64,000 bases of DNA from Laceyella tengchongensis (lineage in GTDB: Bacteria; Bacillota; Bacilli; Thermoactinomycetales; Thermoactinomycetaceae): NCBI RefSeq assembly GCF_900182735.1, contig NZ_FXTU01000010.1:15037-79036 (forward strand). Reading direction: 5' to 3'. Shown piece by piece: positions 25,052 to 33,462 of the stretch (its first letter is position 1; every line of letters begins with the position of its first letter). The position numbers were made by a program, and so were the translations under genes. Below the pieces are notes generated by a model. That model worked only from the letters and a program-made list of their open reading frames with translations. It searched no databases and had not been told where the DNA came from.

Positions 25052-26485
25052 GTGTCTGTCGAAATCGGCTCATATCTTCGACAAGCCCGCGAAGCGATTG
25101 GTCTATCCCTCGATCAATTACAGGAAAAGACGAAAATTCAAAAATCCTTTTTGATTGCAATCGAAAATGGCGAGTTTGATAAATTGCCTAGTCCATTCTA
25201 TGTACGTACGTACCTTCGCTCATATGCCAATTGTGTAAAAATTGAACCTCATCATATTTTGAGACAATATCGCAAAATGGAGCAGGCGGAACGTTTCAAT
25301 ACAACTGTTCTCAAAGCCATTACCGAAAATGATTTAGCGCAGACCCAAACGCATTCGTTTGCTGGACAGTTGACTGGCAAACTGCCCACCATCAATCAGG
25401 CGACGGGTGTTCACAAGCCGGTTGGGCAGCAGACGAGTGCATTCCGTCTGCCAACAGTCAACCAAAAACCTGCTCAATCGCGCATCAACACACAAACGGC
25501 ATTGACCGCGAAGCGCACAGAAAGCGACAAGTTGCGCAGGGACAAAGAGCTGGCACGCCGGGATGTGGGTTACCAACGGACGACGGGCATGATGAAGGCA
25601 ATTTCCCAAAAACAAGAGTTGGAGCAGACCATTCCGGGGAATGCCCAAGCTACATTTAATCAGCCTAAGTTCACGGCACCGCAACCGCCGGAGGAGACCC
25701 CACTCAGCCAGGAGTCGACACTTGCGCACACGTTGCATTCAAGGCGGACGCGGGACAACCAAAAATTAAACCCGACCAGCACCGGGCCAAAGAGCATATT
25801 ATCGCGCACCGCCCAAATGAAAAAGGTGGATACAGGCTCCACCAATCCATTGCCGTCGGTGCGTGAACCGTTTTCCCAAGAGCAGGAGCAACATGATCCA
25901 ACGGATCAGAAGGCCGTACAAATGCCATCGCTGTCTAGAAGTGCCGTCAAAAACAAGAAGCCGAAAAAGGTCTCCACGCCGAAGTTCAAGGCTCCTAAGC
26001 GTTCTGTGATCATCGCGGCGGCTAGTTTGGCCTTGTGTATTCCGATTGCTTGGGGCGTCGCCTCCTTTGTTGGGGATGACGAAGATAGCAAGGGCAAGGA
26101 GCAAATCACGACAGGCGAGACCAAATCCCAACAGCCGGCGCCAAATCAGGAGCCGACGCCAACACCCTCGCCTACAACTACGCTTAAGTTTATCAGTAGC
26201 GGAAAGACAACCGACCATTACCGAGTGAGTGGAGCGGGGGCGGAGATCAAGGTGGAGGCTTTGGGAGAGTTGGGACTTGATCTTCGTCACCGAGCCGATG
26301 GAAGTCCGTTTAAAGATGTAAGGGTGAGTGAGGGCAAGTCGTTCACTTACAAGCATGACTTTTCACAGAGTCCTGATATCTACATCTATCTCAACAAACC
26401 GGACAATGCCAAAGTGACAGTCAATGGGGAACCAGTGCAGAAATCGGCGACGTTCATTCATCTCAAACAAGATAATAACCAATAG
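25052..26485 (+). CDS. RodZ-like protein 3 (HTH, long linker, one membrane helix, DUF4115)
   Basis: A 477-residue protein, the longest of the four paralogues. The HTH domain (IGSYLRQAREAIGLSLDQLQ...LPSPFYVRTYLRSYA) occupies residues 3-75. A very long basic, Gln/Thr-rich linker follows (about 80-315), then one membrane helix (about 318-340), a Pro/Thr-rich spacer and a compact DUF4115-like domain with KVTVNGEPVQ near the end. The GTG at 25052 is chosen because AGGAGGTGG lies just upstream; the in-frame TTG at 25004 has no ribosome site. It has its own terminator. Confidence 0.88.
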   Translation: MSVEIGSYLRQAREAIGLSLDQLQEKTKIQKSFLIAIENGEFDKLPSPFYVRTYLRSYANCVKIEPHHILRQYRKMEQAERFNTTVLKAITENDLAQTQTHSFAGQLTGKLPTINQATGVHKPVGQQTSAFRLPTVNQKPAQSRINTQTALTAKRTESDKLRRDKELARRDVGYQRTTGMMKAISQKQELEQTIPGNAQATFNQPKFTAPQPPEETPLSQESTLAHTLHSRRTRDNQKLNPTSTGPKSILSRTAQMKKVDTGSTNPLPSVREPFSQEQEQHDPTDQKAVQMPSLSRSAVKNKKPKKVSTPKFKAPKRSVIIAAASLALCIPIAWGVASFVGDDEDSKGKEQITTGETKSQQPAPNQEPTPTPSPTTTLKFISSGKTTDHYRVSGAGAEIKVEALGELGLDLRHRADGSPFKDVRVSEGKSFTYKHDFSQSPDIYIYLNKPDNAKVTVNGEPVQKSATFIHLKQDNNQ

Positions 26486-26487
26486 CG

Positions 26488-26525
26488 AAAAAGCAAGCCT
26501 AACCACACACAGGCTTGCTTTTTTG
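26488..26525 (+). terminator. Terminator after RodZ-like gene 3
   Basis: AAAAAGCAAGCCT / AGGCTTGCTTTTT stem with a 10-base loop; A-rich left arm and T-rich right arm, so it may act in both directions. Confidence 0.92.
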
Positions 26526-26592
26526 ACGAATCTTTCCCCTGTGAGCTATACTGTAGGAGTTAATTCTGTTCAATCATCCCTATAGGAGGTAC

Positions 26593-27492
26593 ATGGGTGA
26601 AATGCCTAACCCTTTTACACAATTGAGAACAACTAGGGAAAACCAACAACTGAGCGTGTCGGATGTGGCGGAGTTAACCCAAATTGAGCCGCACTATATA
26701 GAAGCGCTTGAAAGCGCCGAATTTTCGAAGTTGCCGGATCCGGTTTACGTAAGAGGATATATCCGTACGTACGCCCGTGTTTTGAATGTGGCCCCCAATC
26801 CTTTATTGAGCCACTACAAAAAATGGGAGGAACAAAACCAATCCTCCATGGAGGCAGAGGCCGCTGTTGGCAGTGCCGTTCCCGTTGCCTCGTTAAGTAG
26901 AAAAGAGCGGTCCAAACGGGCAAAGGATGATGCCGGCCGGGCGGCTTTAATCAATGAGTGGTGGAACCGTCTGTCTCAAAACAAAGTCGTCTGGGTGGCG
27001 GCTGCGGTAATCGCCGTGCTCGCCATCGGGGCGGTGGTTACTTGGACAGTGGTCAGCGAAGGCAAAGAAGTGAAAGTCGTTTCCGCTGACTCGGAGGCGA
27101 AGCCTAGCGATGCGCCCGCGATAAACAAGCAGCGCCCCCGCGTGATGCTGGTTCAAACCTCAGACAGTTATGAGTTTGGCGATGTTTATCAAGTTGAAAA
27201 CGCAGATCAGGTGATGGTCAAAATCACGGCCAAAAAACCGACGGATATCCGTGTGCGCGCTGGCGGCCCGAAAGGAAAAGCGCTGTTCGACAAGCGGCTG
27301 GAGGCAAACCAGACGATGACGTTCAACGACGACAAGTGGTTGTCCGTGCGCTTAGATAACCCCGATCAAGTGGCGTTGTTTGCCAACGGAGTGTTGATCG
27401 ACACCTCAACGCAAAAAGAAGTGTCGCTTTACCAAGTGCGTATGGCCAACGCAACCGGGGAAGACTCGTCCGCACAAGAAAGCACGGAATAG
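26593..27492 (+). CDS. RodZ-like protein 4 (HTH, one membrane helix, DUF4115)
   Basis: A 299-residue protein, fourth and shortest intact paralogue. HTH domain FTQLRTTRENQQLSVSDVAE...LPDPVYVRGYIRTYARVL (residues 7-80), a short linker (about 55 residues), one membrane helix (about 132-154) and a complete DUF4115 domain ending QVALFANGVLIDTS and YQVRM. AGGAGG is 3 bases from ATG 26593 and 12 from ATG 26602, so the exact start is uncertain. It lies directly upstream of pgsA, the gene that normally follows ymfM in Bacillus, so positional orthology is shared with the first copy. Confidence 0.88.
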   Translation: MGEMPNPFTQLRTTRENQQLSVSDVAELTQIEPHYIEALESAEFSKLPDPVYVRGYIRTYARVLNVAPNPLLSHYKKWEEQNQSSMEAEAAVGSAVPVASLSRKERSKRAKDDAGRAALINEWWNRLSQNKVVWVAAAVIAVLAIGAVVTWTVVSEGKEVKVVSADSEAKPSDAPAINKQRPRVMLVQTSDSYEFGDVYQVENADQVMVKITAKKPTDIRVRAGGPKGKALFDKRLEANQTMTFNDDKWLSVRLDNPDQVALFANGVLIDTSTQKEVSLYQVRMANATGEDSSAQESTE

Positions 27493-27516
27493 GGCAGGGG
27501 AATCCCTGCTCTTTTT
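27491..27516 (+). terminator. Terminator after RodZ-like gene 4
   Basis: AGGGCAGGG / TCCCTGCTCT pairing with a 3-base loop and six Ts, overlapping the stop codon. Confidence 0.88.
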
Positions 27517-27725
27517 TGACACCGCCTAGCCGGTTGGTTTATACTTACGAAAGAATTACACTAGGAAAGCTTTGGCTTGAGGGGTGTGTGCTGACAAGGG
27601 TGCTGACGGGCCCGCTTATTCAGCTATTTCCCATCTGACCAAATAGATGGTTCTTGGTTTAAGATGGTGCTATAAATTACATTACTATCTGAGTGAATCT
27701 GTCATAGCCAGGGAGGTTGGTTAAG

Positions 27726-28310
27726 GTGAACCTAGCCAACAAGATTACGCTGGCCCGTATCTTCTTAGTACCAGTCGTGATGCTTTTTTTGTTGGTTCGC
27801 TTTAATATGGGCTACGTCCAGGTGGGAAGCGTTACCCTAACAGTAAGTGAGATTATTGCCACCTTCATTTTCATTTTGGCTGCCGTCACCGACGGGCTTG
27901 ATGGGTATCTGGCCCGCAAAAACAAAATGGTGACCACATTGGGTAAGTTTTTGGACCCTTTGGCCGATAAGCTATTGATTACGGCGGCATTGATTTCACT
28001 TGTCGAAATGCAACGCCTGGAAGCGTGGATTGCGATTGTTATCATCAGTCGCGAATTTGCCATCACAGGTCTGAGGATGATTGCGGTGGCTGAAGGGGTG
28101 GTCATCGCGGCTAGTCCGTTGGGGAAGCTGAAAACGATCACTCAGATCGTCGCCATTGTGGCGTTGATGCTGAACAATGTCCCGTTTTCTTCGATCTCTT
28201 TTCCATTCTCAGAAATTGTTACATGGCTTGCGGTTATCGTGACGGTGATTTCCGGACTTGATTATTTCTACAAAAACAGAAAGATCGTCTCGATGACCCA
28301 TTTGCAGTAA
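27726..28310 (+). CDS. pgsA: CDP-diacylglycerol--glycerol-3-phosphate 3-phosphatidyltransferase
   Basis: A membrane enzyme making phosphatidylglycerophosphate, the first committed step to phosphatidylglycerol. The 194-residue protein has several hydrophobic helices and the CDP-alcohol phosphotransferase motif DGLDGYLARKNKMVTTLGKF followed by LDPLADK. The GTG at 27726 follows GGGAGG and gives MNLANKITLARIFLVP, the usual family N-terminus; an in-frame TTG lies 9 bases upstream. Its position before cinA and recA is conserved in Bacillales. Confidence 0.95.
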   Translation: MNLANKITLARIFLVPVVMLFLLVRFNMGYVQVGSVTLTVSEIIATFIFILAAVTDGLDGYLARKNKMVTTLGKFLDPLADKLLITAALISLVEMQRLEAWIAIVIISREFAITGLRMIAVAEGVVIAASPLGKLKTITQIVAIVALMLNNVPFSSISFPFSEIVTWLAVIVTVISGLDYFYKNRKIVSMTHLQ

Positions 28311-28353
28311 CCCAATGCATTGGAAGGAAGTTACGTTAGAGAGGAACGATGGC

Positions 28354-29607
28354 ATGCGCGCGGAAGTGATTACGGTCGGTTCGGAGCTGTTGTTGGGTGA
28401 AACGGTGGACACACATTCCGCCTATCTCTCGCGCGAGTGTTTTTCCCTTGGAGTGGAAGTGGTTTTTCACACTTCTGTTGGTGATGATCAAGCGCGGTTG
28501 ATGGAAGTTATTGAGCAGGCGCATAGGCGCTCTCAATTGGTTTTCCTGTGTGGCGGACTCGGCCCCACGCTTGATGATTTGACAAAGGAAACGCTATCGG
28601 ATTTTTTGGGGATTCCATTGGTGCGGGATCCTGCTGTAGTGACTGCGTTGGAAGAGTGGTTTCAAGGGCGTTCGCGAAACATTCCATCCAATAATTACAA
28701 GCAGGCCCATGTTTTTGAAGATGGTGTTGTGTTTCATAATGCGCATGGGACAGCACCTGGATTGGCTGTTTCCAAAGACGGCGTGACTTACGTGCTTCTG
28801 CCGGGTCCACCGCGTGAATTGATCCCCATGTTTGAGCAACAAGTTCGTCCGTATATCTTGGACACCTTTGCTAGTGGGCAAGCGTTGGTGTCCGAGGCAT
28901 TATCCTTTTTTGGGATTGGCGAGTCGCTCCTTGAAGAGACTTGCAAAGATTTGATTGAAGCTAATGACAATCCCATCATCGCTACATATGCGAAAGAAGC
29001 AGGCGTGACTTTGCGGTTAACTGCTCGGGCAGCTACAGAGTCGGCAGCGCGGGAGTTGATCGCGCCAATAAAAACAGAAGTGCTGAAGAGAACTGGAGAT
29101 TACTGCTACAGTGAGCGTGAGGAACCGCTGGAGGAAGTGGTCATGCGCTCTTTGATTCAACAAGGGAAAACCGTGGCGGTCGCCGAGAGTTGCACCGGGG
29201 GGATGTTGTCCCATCTGCTTACATCCATGAAGGGGAGCAGTCAGGCGTTTATGGGGGGCATTGTTTCTTATTCCGCGTTTAGCAAGGAACAAGTGGTCGG
29301 CGTGCCTGAAGAGATCTTGGAGCAGCATGGAACGGTCAGTTCCCACACGGCAGAGGCCTTGGCTGAGCGGGTGCGGGAGCAGTTTGCTACCGATTTTGTG
29401 CTCAGTGTGACAGGTGTCGCCGGACCCGATGAGGTTGAAGGGAAGCCGGTGGGGCTCGTTTTCATCGGCTTGAAGGAAGCATCCGGACCGGTTCGCGTCT
29501 ATCGGTTGCAACTCAGGGGCTCACGTAGGCGAATTCAATTGCAAGCAGCCAAACAAGCTTGCTTCATTCTTCAGCAATGCTTAAAGAAAGGTGAAACAAC
29601 ACGATGA
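28354..29607 (+). CDS. cinA: Competence/damage-inducible protein CinA, nicotinamide-nucleotide amidohydrolase
   Basis: A 417-residue two-domain protein. The N-terminal MoCF-biosynthesis-like domain starts AEVITVGSELLLGETVDTHS and contains GGLGPTLDDLTKE. The C-terminal amidase domain has VAESCTGGMLSHLLT and VTGVAGPDEVEGKPVG. The C-terminal domain deamidates NMN; the gene is commonly co-transcribed with recA in Firmicutes and is linked to competence. Here a helicase gene overlaps its stop and intervenes before recA. The ATG at 28354 follows GAGAGGAA. Confidence 0.95.
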   Translation: MRAEVITVGSELLLGETVDTHSAYLSRECFSLGVEVVFHTSVGDDQARLMEVIEQAHRRSQLVFLCGGLGPTLDDLTKETLSDFLGIPLVRDPAVVTALEEWFQGRSRNIPSNNYKQAHVFEDGVVFHNAHGTAPGLAVSKDGVTYVLLPGPPRELIPMFEQQVRPYILDTFASGQALVSEALSFFGIGESLLEETCKDLIEANDNPIIATYAKEAGVTLRLTARAATESAARELIAPIKTEVLKRTGDYCYSEREEPLEEVVMRSLIQQGKTVAVAESCTGGMLSHLLTSMKGSSQAFMGGIVSYSAFSKEQVVGVPEEILEQHGTVSSHTAEALAERVREQFATDFVLSVTGVAGPDEVEGKPVGLVFIGLKEASGPVRVYRLQLRGSRRRIQLQAAKQACFILQQCLKKGETTR

Positions 29608-31187
29608 GTCGTTTTGACCAATTTGCGTTAAGCAAAGAAATTTTAAAAGGCATTCAAGATATTGGCTTTGAGGAAGCCTCCCCGATCCAAGCGGAGTGCA
29701 TTCCCGCAGTGTTGCGCGGGGAAGATGTGATCGGGCAAGCCCAAACCGGTACCGGAAAGACTGCGGCATTCGGGATTCCGGTGTTGGAACGGATCGATAC
29801 CAGTCATCAAGCGGTGCAAGCGATGATATTGGCGCCGACCCGCGAATTGGCGATCCAAGTCTCTGAAGAAATGCGTCGGATTGGCCGGCCCAAGCGGGTG
29901 AAGACGTTGCCGATTTACGGAGGCCAAGCGATTGGCAGACAGATTAAAGCGTTGCAGCAAGGGGTTCATGTGGTTATCGGCACCCCCGGCCGTTTGCTCG
30001 ACCATCTGCGCCGCGGAACGATTGACACCTCCAGTGTAGAGATTATGGTGTTGGATGAAGCCGATGAAATGTTGGACATGGGTTTCATCGACGACATTGA
30101 AGCGGTGTTCCAATACCTGCCCAAGCAACGGCAATTGTTGCTCTTCTCGGCGACGATGCCGACAACGATCCGGCAATTGGCGCAAAAATATATGCGCAAA
30201 CCCAAGTATATTACTGTGAATCGCGGGGAAGTGACAGTTCCGGTTATCAAGCAAGTATACTATCGCGTGTTGGAAAACCATAAGATCGATGCGTTGTGCC
30301 GGATTTTGGACAGTGAGGAAGTCGATTTGTCCATTGTGTTCTGCCGTACCAAAAAAGGAGTCGATGAACTGACTGACGCGCTCCAGGCTAGAGGGTATCT
30401 CGCAGGCGGCCTGCATGGGGATTTGGCACAGCAACAGCGTGACCGAGTGATGAACGCGTTCCGCCAGGGAGAAGTTGAATTGTTGGTTGCGACCGACGTA
30501 GCCGCCCGCGGCATCGATGTGGGTAGCGTTTCCCATGTGATCAATTTCGACATCCCGCAAGATGTGGAGAGCTATGTGCACCGCATCGGACGGACGGGAC
30601 GTGCGGGCCGCAAAGGGTTTGCTCTCACGCTTGTCACACCGCGGGAAATGAAGCAATTGCGCACCATTGAACAGGAGACAGGCGTTAAACTGCGGGCGCG
30701 GGAGTTGCCCAGCTTGGAAGAAGTGGCCGCGAAGCAACAACAAAGCTGGATGGGTCAAATCGAAGAGATTGTGAAATCAGATGCGGATCTCTCGTTGTTT
30801 GAAGAAATGATCGAACAGATGAATGAGAAGCTTTCTGCGGAGAAAGTAGCTGCTGCGGCCATGTACCTAGCTTTCTCGGAGCGGTTTGTCAAGAATATCG
30901 ATGCAACCTACCACTTTGGGGAAACAGGTGCTTCGCCCGGGATGGTACGCTTCTTCATCAATGTAGGACGCAATGCCAATCTGAATCCGCAAGAGCTGGC
31001 TAAAGCGATCGCTGAACATGCGGGGATTGGCCTACGGCAAGTAGGTAAGATCAACATTTATGATCGCTTCTCTTTTGTAGAAGTGCCGGAGGATGTGGCG
31101 CCATTCGTTTATGAAGCGTTGCGCCAATCCAAAATCAACGGGGCCCGTGTTAACATGGAACCGGCAAGACCGCGCAATAAAGGATAA
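29604..31187 (+). CDS. DEAD-box ATP-dependent RNA helicase with C-terminal RNA-binding domain (CshA/DeaD-like)
   Basis: A 527-residue RNA helicase. All core motifs are visible: AQTGTGKTAAFG (I), PTRELAIQ (Ia), VLDEADEML (II), SAT (III) and HRIGRTGRAG (VI). After the core, residues about 375-435 resemble the CshA dimerisation segment, and about 450-520 form a DbpA-type RRM (MVRFFINVGRN...FVEVPEDVAPFVYEAL). Enzymes of this kind unwind structured RNA in ribosome assembly or mRNA decay. The ATG overlaps the cinA stop, so the two are coupled. The strong terminator at 31191 isolates it from recA. Confidence 0.93.
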   Translation: MSRFDQFALSKEILKGIQDIGFEEASPIQAECIPAVLRGEDVIGQAQTGTGKTAAFGIPVLERIDTSHQAVQAMILAPTRELAIQVSEEMRRIGRPKRVKTLPIYGGQAIGRQIKALQQGVHVVIGTPGRLLDHLRRGTIDTSSVEIMVLDEADEMLDMGFIDDIEAVFQYLPKQRQLLLFSATMPTTIRQLAQKYMRKPKYITVNRGEVTVPVIKQVYYRVLENHKIDALCRILDSEEVDLSIVFCRTKKGVDELTDALQARGYLAGGLHGDLAQQQRDRVMNAFRQGEVELLVATDVAARGIDVGSVSHVINFDIPQDVESYVHRIGRTGRAGRKGFALTLVTPREMKQLRTIEQETGVKLRARELPSLEEVAAKQQQSWMGQIEEIVKSDADLSLFEEMIEQMNEKLSAEKVAAAAMYLAFSERFVKNIDATYHFGETGASPGMVRFFINVGRNANLNPQELAKAIAEHAGIGLRQVGKINIYDRFSFVEVPEDVAPFVYEALRQSKINGARVNMEPARPRNKG

Positions 31188-31190
31188 AGC

Positions 31191-31229
31191 AAAGACCGCC
31201 CGACGCAATGTGTGGGCGGTCTTTTTTTT
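31191..31229. terminator. Terminator between the helicase gene and the convergent DUF59 gene
   Basis: Perfect 11-bp stem AAAGACCGCCC / GGGCGGTCTTT with a 12-base loop and eight Ts. The AAA flank could also serve the minus-strand gene. Confidence 0.93.
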
Positions 31230-31232
31230 ATT

Positions 31233-31550
31233 TCAACCATCATGAATACCGAGCGCGATTTTGGCTAAGCGGGACATGCGACTTTTGTCCCATGGGGGGT
31301 TCCAGACGATATCTACCTGCACATCTGTCACCCCATCCACTTTTTGAACGGCGTCGCGCACTTGTTGCTCAATCGTGCCGGCGAGCGGGCACCCCATGGC
31401 TGTCAATGTCATCGTCACTTGAACGCGTCCATCATCGTCGATATCCACCCCATAGACGAGGCCGAGGTTGACGATGTCGATGTTCAGCTCTGGGTCGTTT
31501 ACTTCTTCCAATTGTTCCATGATGCGCTCTTTGCATTTCTCTTTATCCAA
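31233..31550 (-). CDS. DUF59/MIP18-family iron-sulfur assembly factor
   Basis: A 105-residue protein with the MIP18/DUF59 pattern: VNDPELNIDIVNLGLVYGV, then VTMTLTAMGCPLAGTIEQQV with the conserved cysteine, and VDIVWNPPWDKSRMS. Family members (SufT, PaaD, YitW) help mature Fe-S proteins. The TTG at 31550 is chosen because AAAGGGGG lies just upstream on the minus strand. It is divergent from recA and convergent with the helicase gene, an unusual insertion in the cinA-recA interval. Confidence 0.88.
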   Translation of the reverse strand: MDKEKCKERIMEQLEEVNDPELNIDIVNLGLVYGVDIDDDGRVQVTMTLTAMGCPLAGTIEQQVRDAVQKVDGVTDVQVDIVWNPPWDKSRMSRLAKIALGIHDG

Positions 31551-31614
31551 TCGAATATCCCCCTTTCTGTTTGTAATGTACCACATTTTGCTGTTGCCGA
31601 CACCTGCAAAAAAA

Positions 31615-31628
31615 CGAATAAATGTTCG
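31615..31628. promoter_or_regulatory. LexA (SOS) box upstream of recA
   Basis: CGAATAAATGTTCG matches the Bacillus LexA consensus CGAAC-N4-GTTCG with one mismatch. It lies 10 bases upstream of the -35 element of the recA promoter, and also between recA and the divergent DUF59 gene. Confidence 0.85.
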
Positions 31629-31637
31629 TAAATGATC

Positions 31638-31666
31638 TTGGCAGATGAGTCAAAACAGGTTATGAT
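31638..31666 (+). promoter_or_regulatory. Sigma-A promoter of recA
   Basis: -35 TTGGCA (31638-31643), 17-base spacer, -10 TATGAT (31661-31666), 38 bases before the recA ATG and just downstream of the LexA box. Confidence 0.82.
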
Positions 31667-31704
31667 GGGTATATGTGATTAAGCGGAAAGAGGAGGAACT
31701 GTGC

Positions 31705-32790
31705 ATGTCAGATCGTCGTCAGGCGTTAGAAATGGCACTTAGACAAATAGAAAAGCAATTTGGCAAAGGCTCAATCATGCGGATGGGGGAAGAAACCACT
31801 CCACAAGTGGAGACGATTTCCAGTGGGGCGCTGGCTCTGGATATCGCTCTGGGTGTTGGCGGATATCCACGGGGTCGGATTATCGAAGTGTATGGACCTG
31901 AGTCTTCCGGTAAGACCACTGTCGCTTTGCATGCGATTGCCGAAGTGCAACGCGTAGGAGGGACTGCGGCTTTCATTGATGCGGAACACGCGTTGGACCC
32001 TGTATATGCGCAAAAATTGGGTGTTAACATCAATGAGTTGTTGTTGTCCCAACCAGACACGGGGGAACAAGCGCTGGAGATCGCCGAAGCGTTGGTGCGT
32101 AGTGGAGCCGTGGACATCATCATTATCGACTCTGTAGCGGCATTGGTGCCGAAAGCGGAAATCGAAGGGGAGATGGGTGACTCTCATGTCGGCTTGCAAG
32201 CCCGTTTGATGTCCCAGGCGTTGCGCAAGCTTTCAGGAGCGATCAACAAGTCCAAAACCATCGCCATCTTCATCAACCAAATTCGTGAAAAAGTGGGTAT
32301 CATGTTCGGCAACCCAGAGACGACACCGGGTGGACGGGCCCTGAAATTCTATTCCAGCGTTCGCCTGGAAGTGCGCCGCCAAGAGACGATCAAACAAGGA
32401 ACGGACATGGTCGGTAACCGGACCAAAATCAAAGTAGTTAAAAACAAGGTCGCACCTCCGTTTAAGCAAGCGGAAGTGGATATCATGTTCGGCGAGGGGA
32501 TTTCCAAAGAGGGAAGCGTACTTGACATCGCGGCTGAACTGGACATTGTCAATAAGAGCGGAGCATGGTATTCCTTCGAGGGGGATCGCCTCGGACAGGG
32601 CCGTGAAAACGCGAAGCAGTTCCTCAAGGATCACCCAGAAATCTCAGTGAAGATTGAAAATCGAATTCGTGCGCACCACGACCTGCCCCTGACACGAGTC
32701 GAAGAGAAACCGGCAGAGCCGGCCAAGGAAGAGAAGCGCGGCCGCAAGTCGAAAGAAAAAGAGGAGACCGCTCCTTCTCTTGAGGTGTGA
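31705..32790 (+). CDS. recA: Recombinase RecA
   Basis: The DNA strand-exchange ATPase and SOS coprotease activator. The 361-residue protein has Walker A GPESSGKTT, Walker B VDIIIIDSVAALVPK, the L2-region segment NQIREKVGIMFGNPETTPGG and a Lys/Glu-rich C-terminal tail, as in other bacterial RecA. The ATG at 31705 follows AGAGGAGGAA. A LexA box and a good sigma-A promoter lie upstream. recX starts 18 bases downstream, and the nuclease-ATPase cassette follows recX with overlaps, suggesting one SOS-responsive operon to 36813. Confidence 0.98.
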   Translation: MSDRRQALEMALRQIEKQFGKGSIMRMGEETTPQVETISSGALALDIALGVGGYPRGRIIEVYGPESSGKTTVALHAIAEVQRVGGTAAFIDAEHALDPVYAQKLGVNINELLLSQPDTGEQALEIAEALVRSGAVDIIIIDSVAALVPKAEIEGEMGDSHVGLQARLMSQALRKLSGAINKSKTIAIFINQIREKVGIMFGNPETTPGGRALKFYSSVRLEVRRQETIKQGTDMVGNRTKIKVVKNKVAPPFKQAEVDIMFGEGISKEGSVLDIAAELDIVNKSGAWYSFEGDRLGQGRENAKQFLKDHPEISVKIENRIRAHHDLPLTRVEEKPAEPAKEEKRGRKSKEKEETAPSLEV

Positions 32791-32808
32791 GCTGAAGGGT
32801 GACCACAA

Positions 32809-33462
32809 GTGACCAATTACATCACCCGAATTGAGAAGTGTTCCAAGCAGGCGAAGCGTTACCGGATCTTCGTGGATGGGACTGAAGTTTGTTCTGTCCA
32901 CGAAGATGTGCTGGTCAAATTCCATTTGTACAAAGGGATGGAAATGGAGCCGTCCCAATTGGAAGAGTTGTTGCAAGCGGAAGAGTACAACAAGGTGAAG
33001 CAGGCCGTGATGCGGTATCTCTCTTACAAACCGCGCACGGTATACGAAGTGAAGCAACATCTCAAAGAGAAGGGGTATGAGGCGGCTTTGGGTGAACAGG
33101 CGATCAAGGAGATGGAAGCGCAGGGCTTCCTAGATGATCGCCAGTACGCCAAGAGCTGGGTAGCCGAACGGCATCGGCACAAAGGGTACGGCACGCTTCG
33201 TTTGCGTCAGGAATTGACCAAAAAAGGAGTAGCTTCATCTCATATTGATGAGGCGCTTGCAGAGATGGACGAAGAAGAACAGCGCCAGCTGGCAATGAAG
33301 ATTGCCGAACGGCGCTATCTTCGTATATGCGGAGAACCTTGGCCGACGATTGAGCGCAGATTGGGGCAGTATTTGTTACGGCAAGGTTATCCTGTATCGT
33401 TAGTGTATGAGATTTTACGGGAATTTCGCGATCGTGATGAAGCTGAAAAGGGGAATGGTTGA
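32809..33462 (+). CDS. recX: RecA regulator RecX
   Basis: A 217-residue protein modulating RecA filaments. It has the RecX three-helix repeats: AVMRYLSYKPRTVYEVKQHL, IKEMEAQGFLDDRQYAKSWV and a third repeat IERRLGQYLLRQGYPVSLVYEIL. It starts at a GTG 18 bases after recA, with AAGGGTGA just upstream. The stop (TGA) overlaps the ATG of the nuclease gene, so the operon continues without a gap. Confidence 0.93.
   Translation: MTNYITRIEKCSKQAKRYRIFVDGTEVCSVHEDVLVKFHLYKGMEMEPSQLEELLQAEEYNKVKQAVMRYLSYKPRTVYEVKQHLKEKGYEAALGEQAIKEMEAQGFLDDRQYAKSWVAERHRHKGYGTLRLRQELTKKGVASSHIDEALAEMDEEEQRQLAMKIAERRYLRICGEPWPTIERRLGQYLLRQGYPVSLVYEILREFRDRDEAEKGNG

Noticed and set aside
29643..30758. 371-residue minus-strand open frame opposite the DEAD-box helicase
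   Set aside because: Entirely antisense to a well-supported helicase gene, His/Gln/Arg-rich, with no family motif and no ribosome site.
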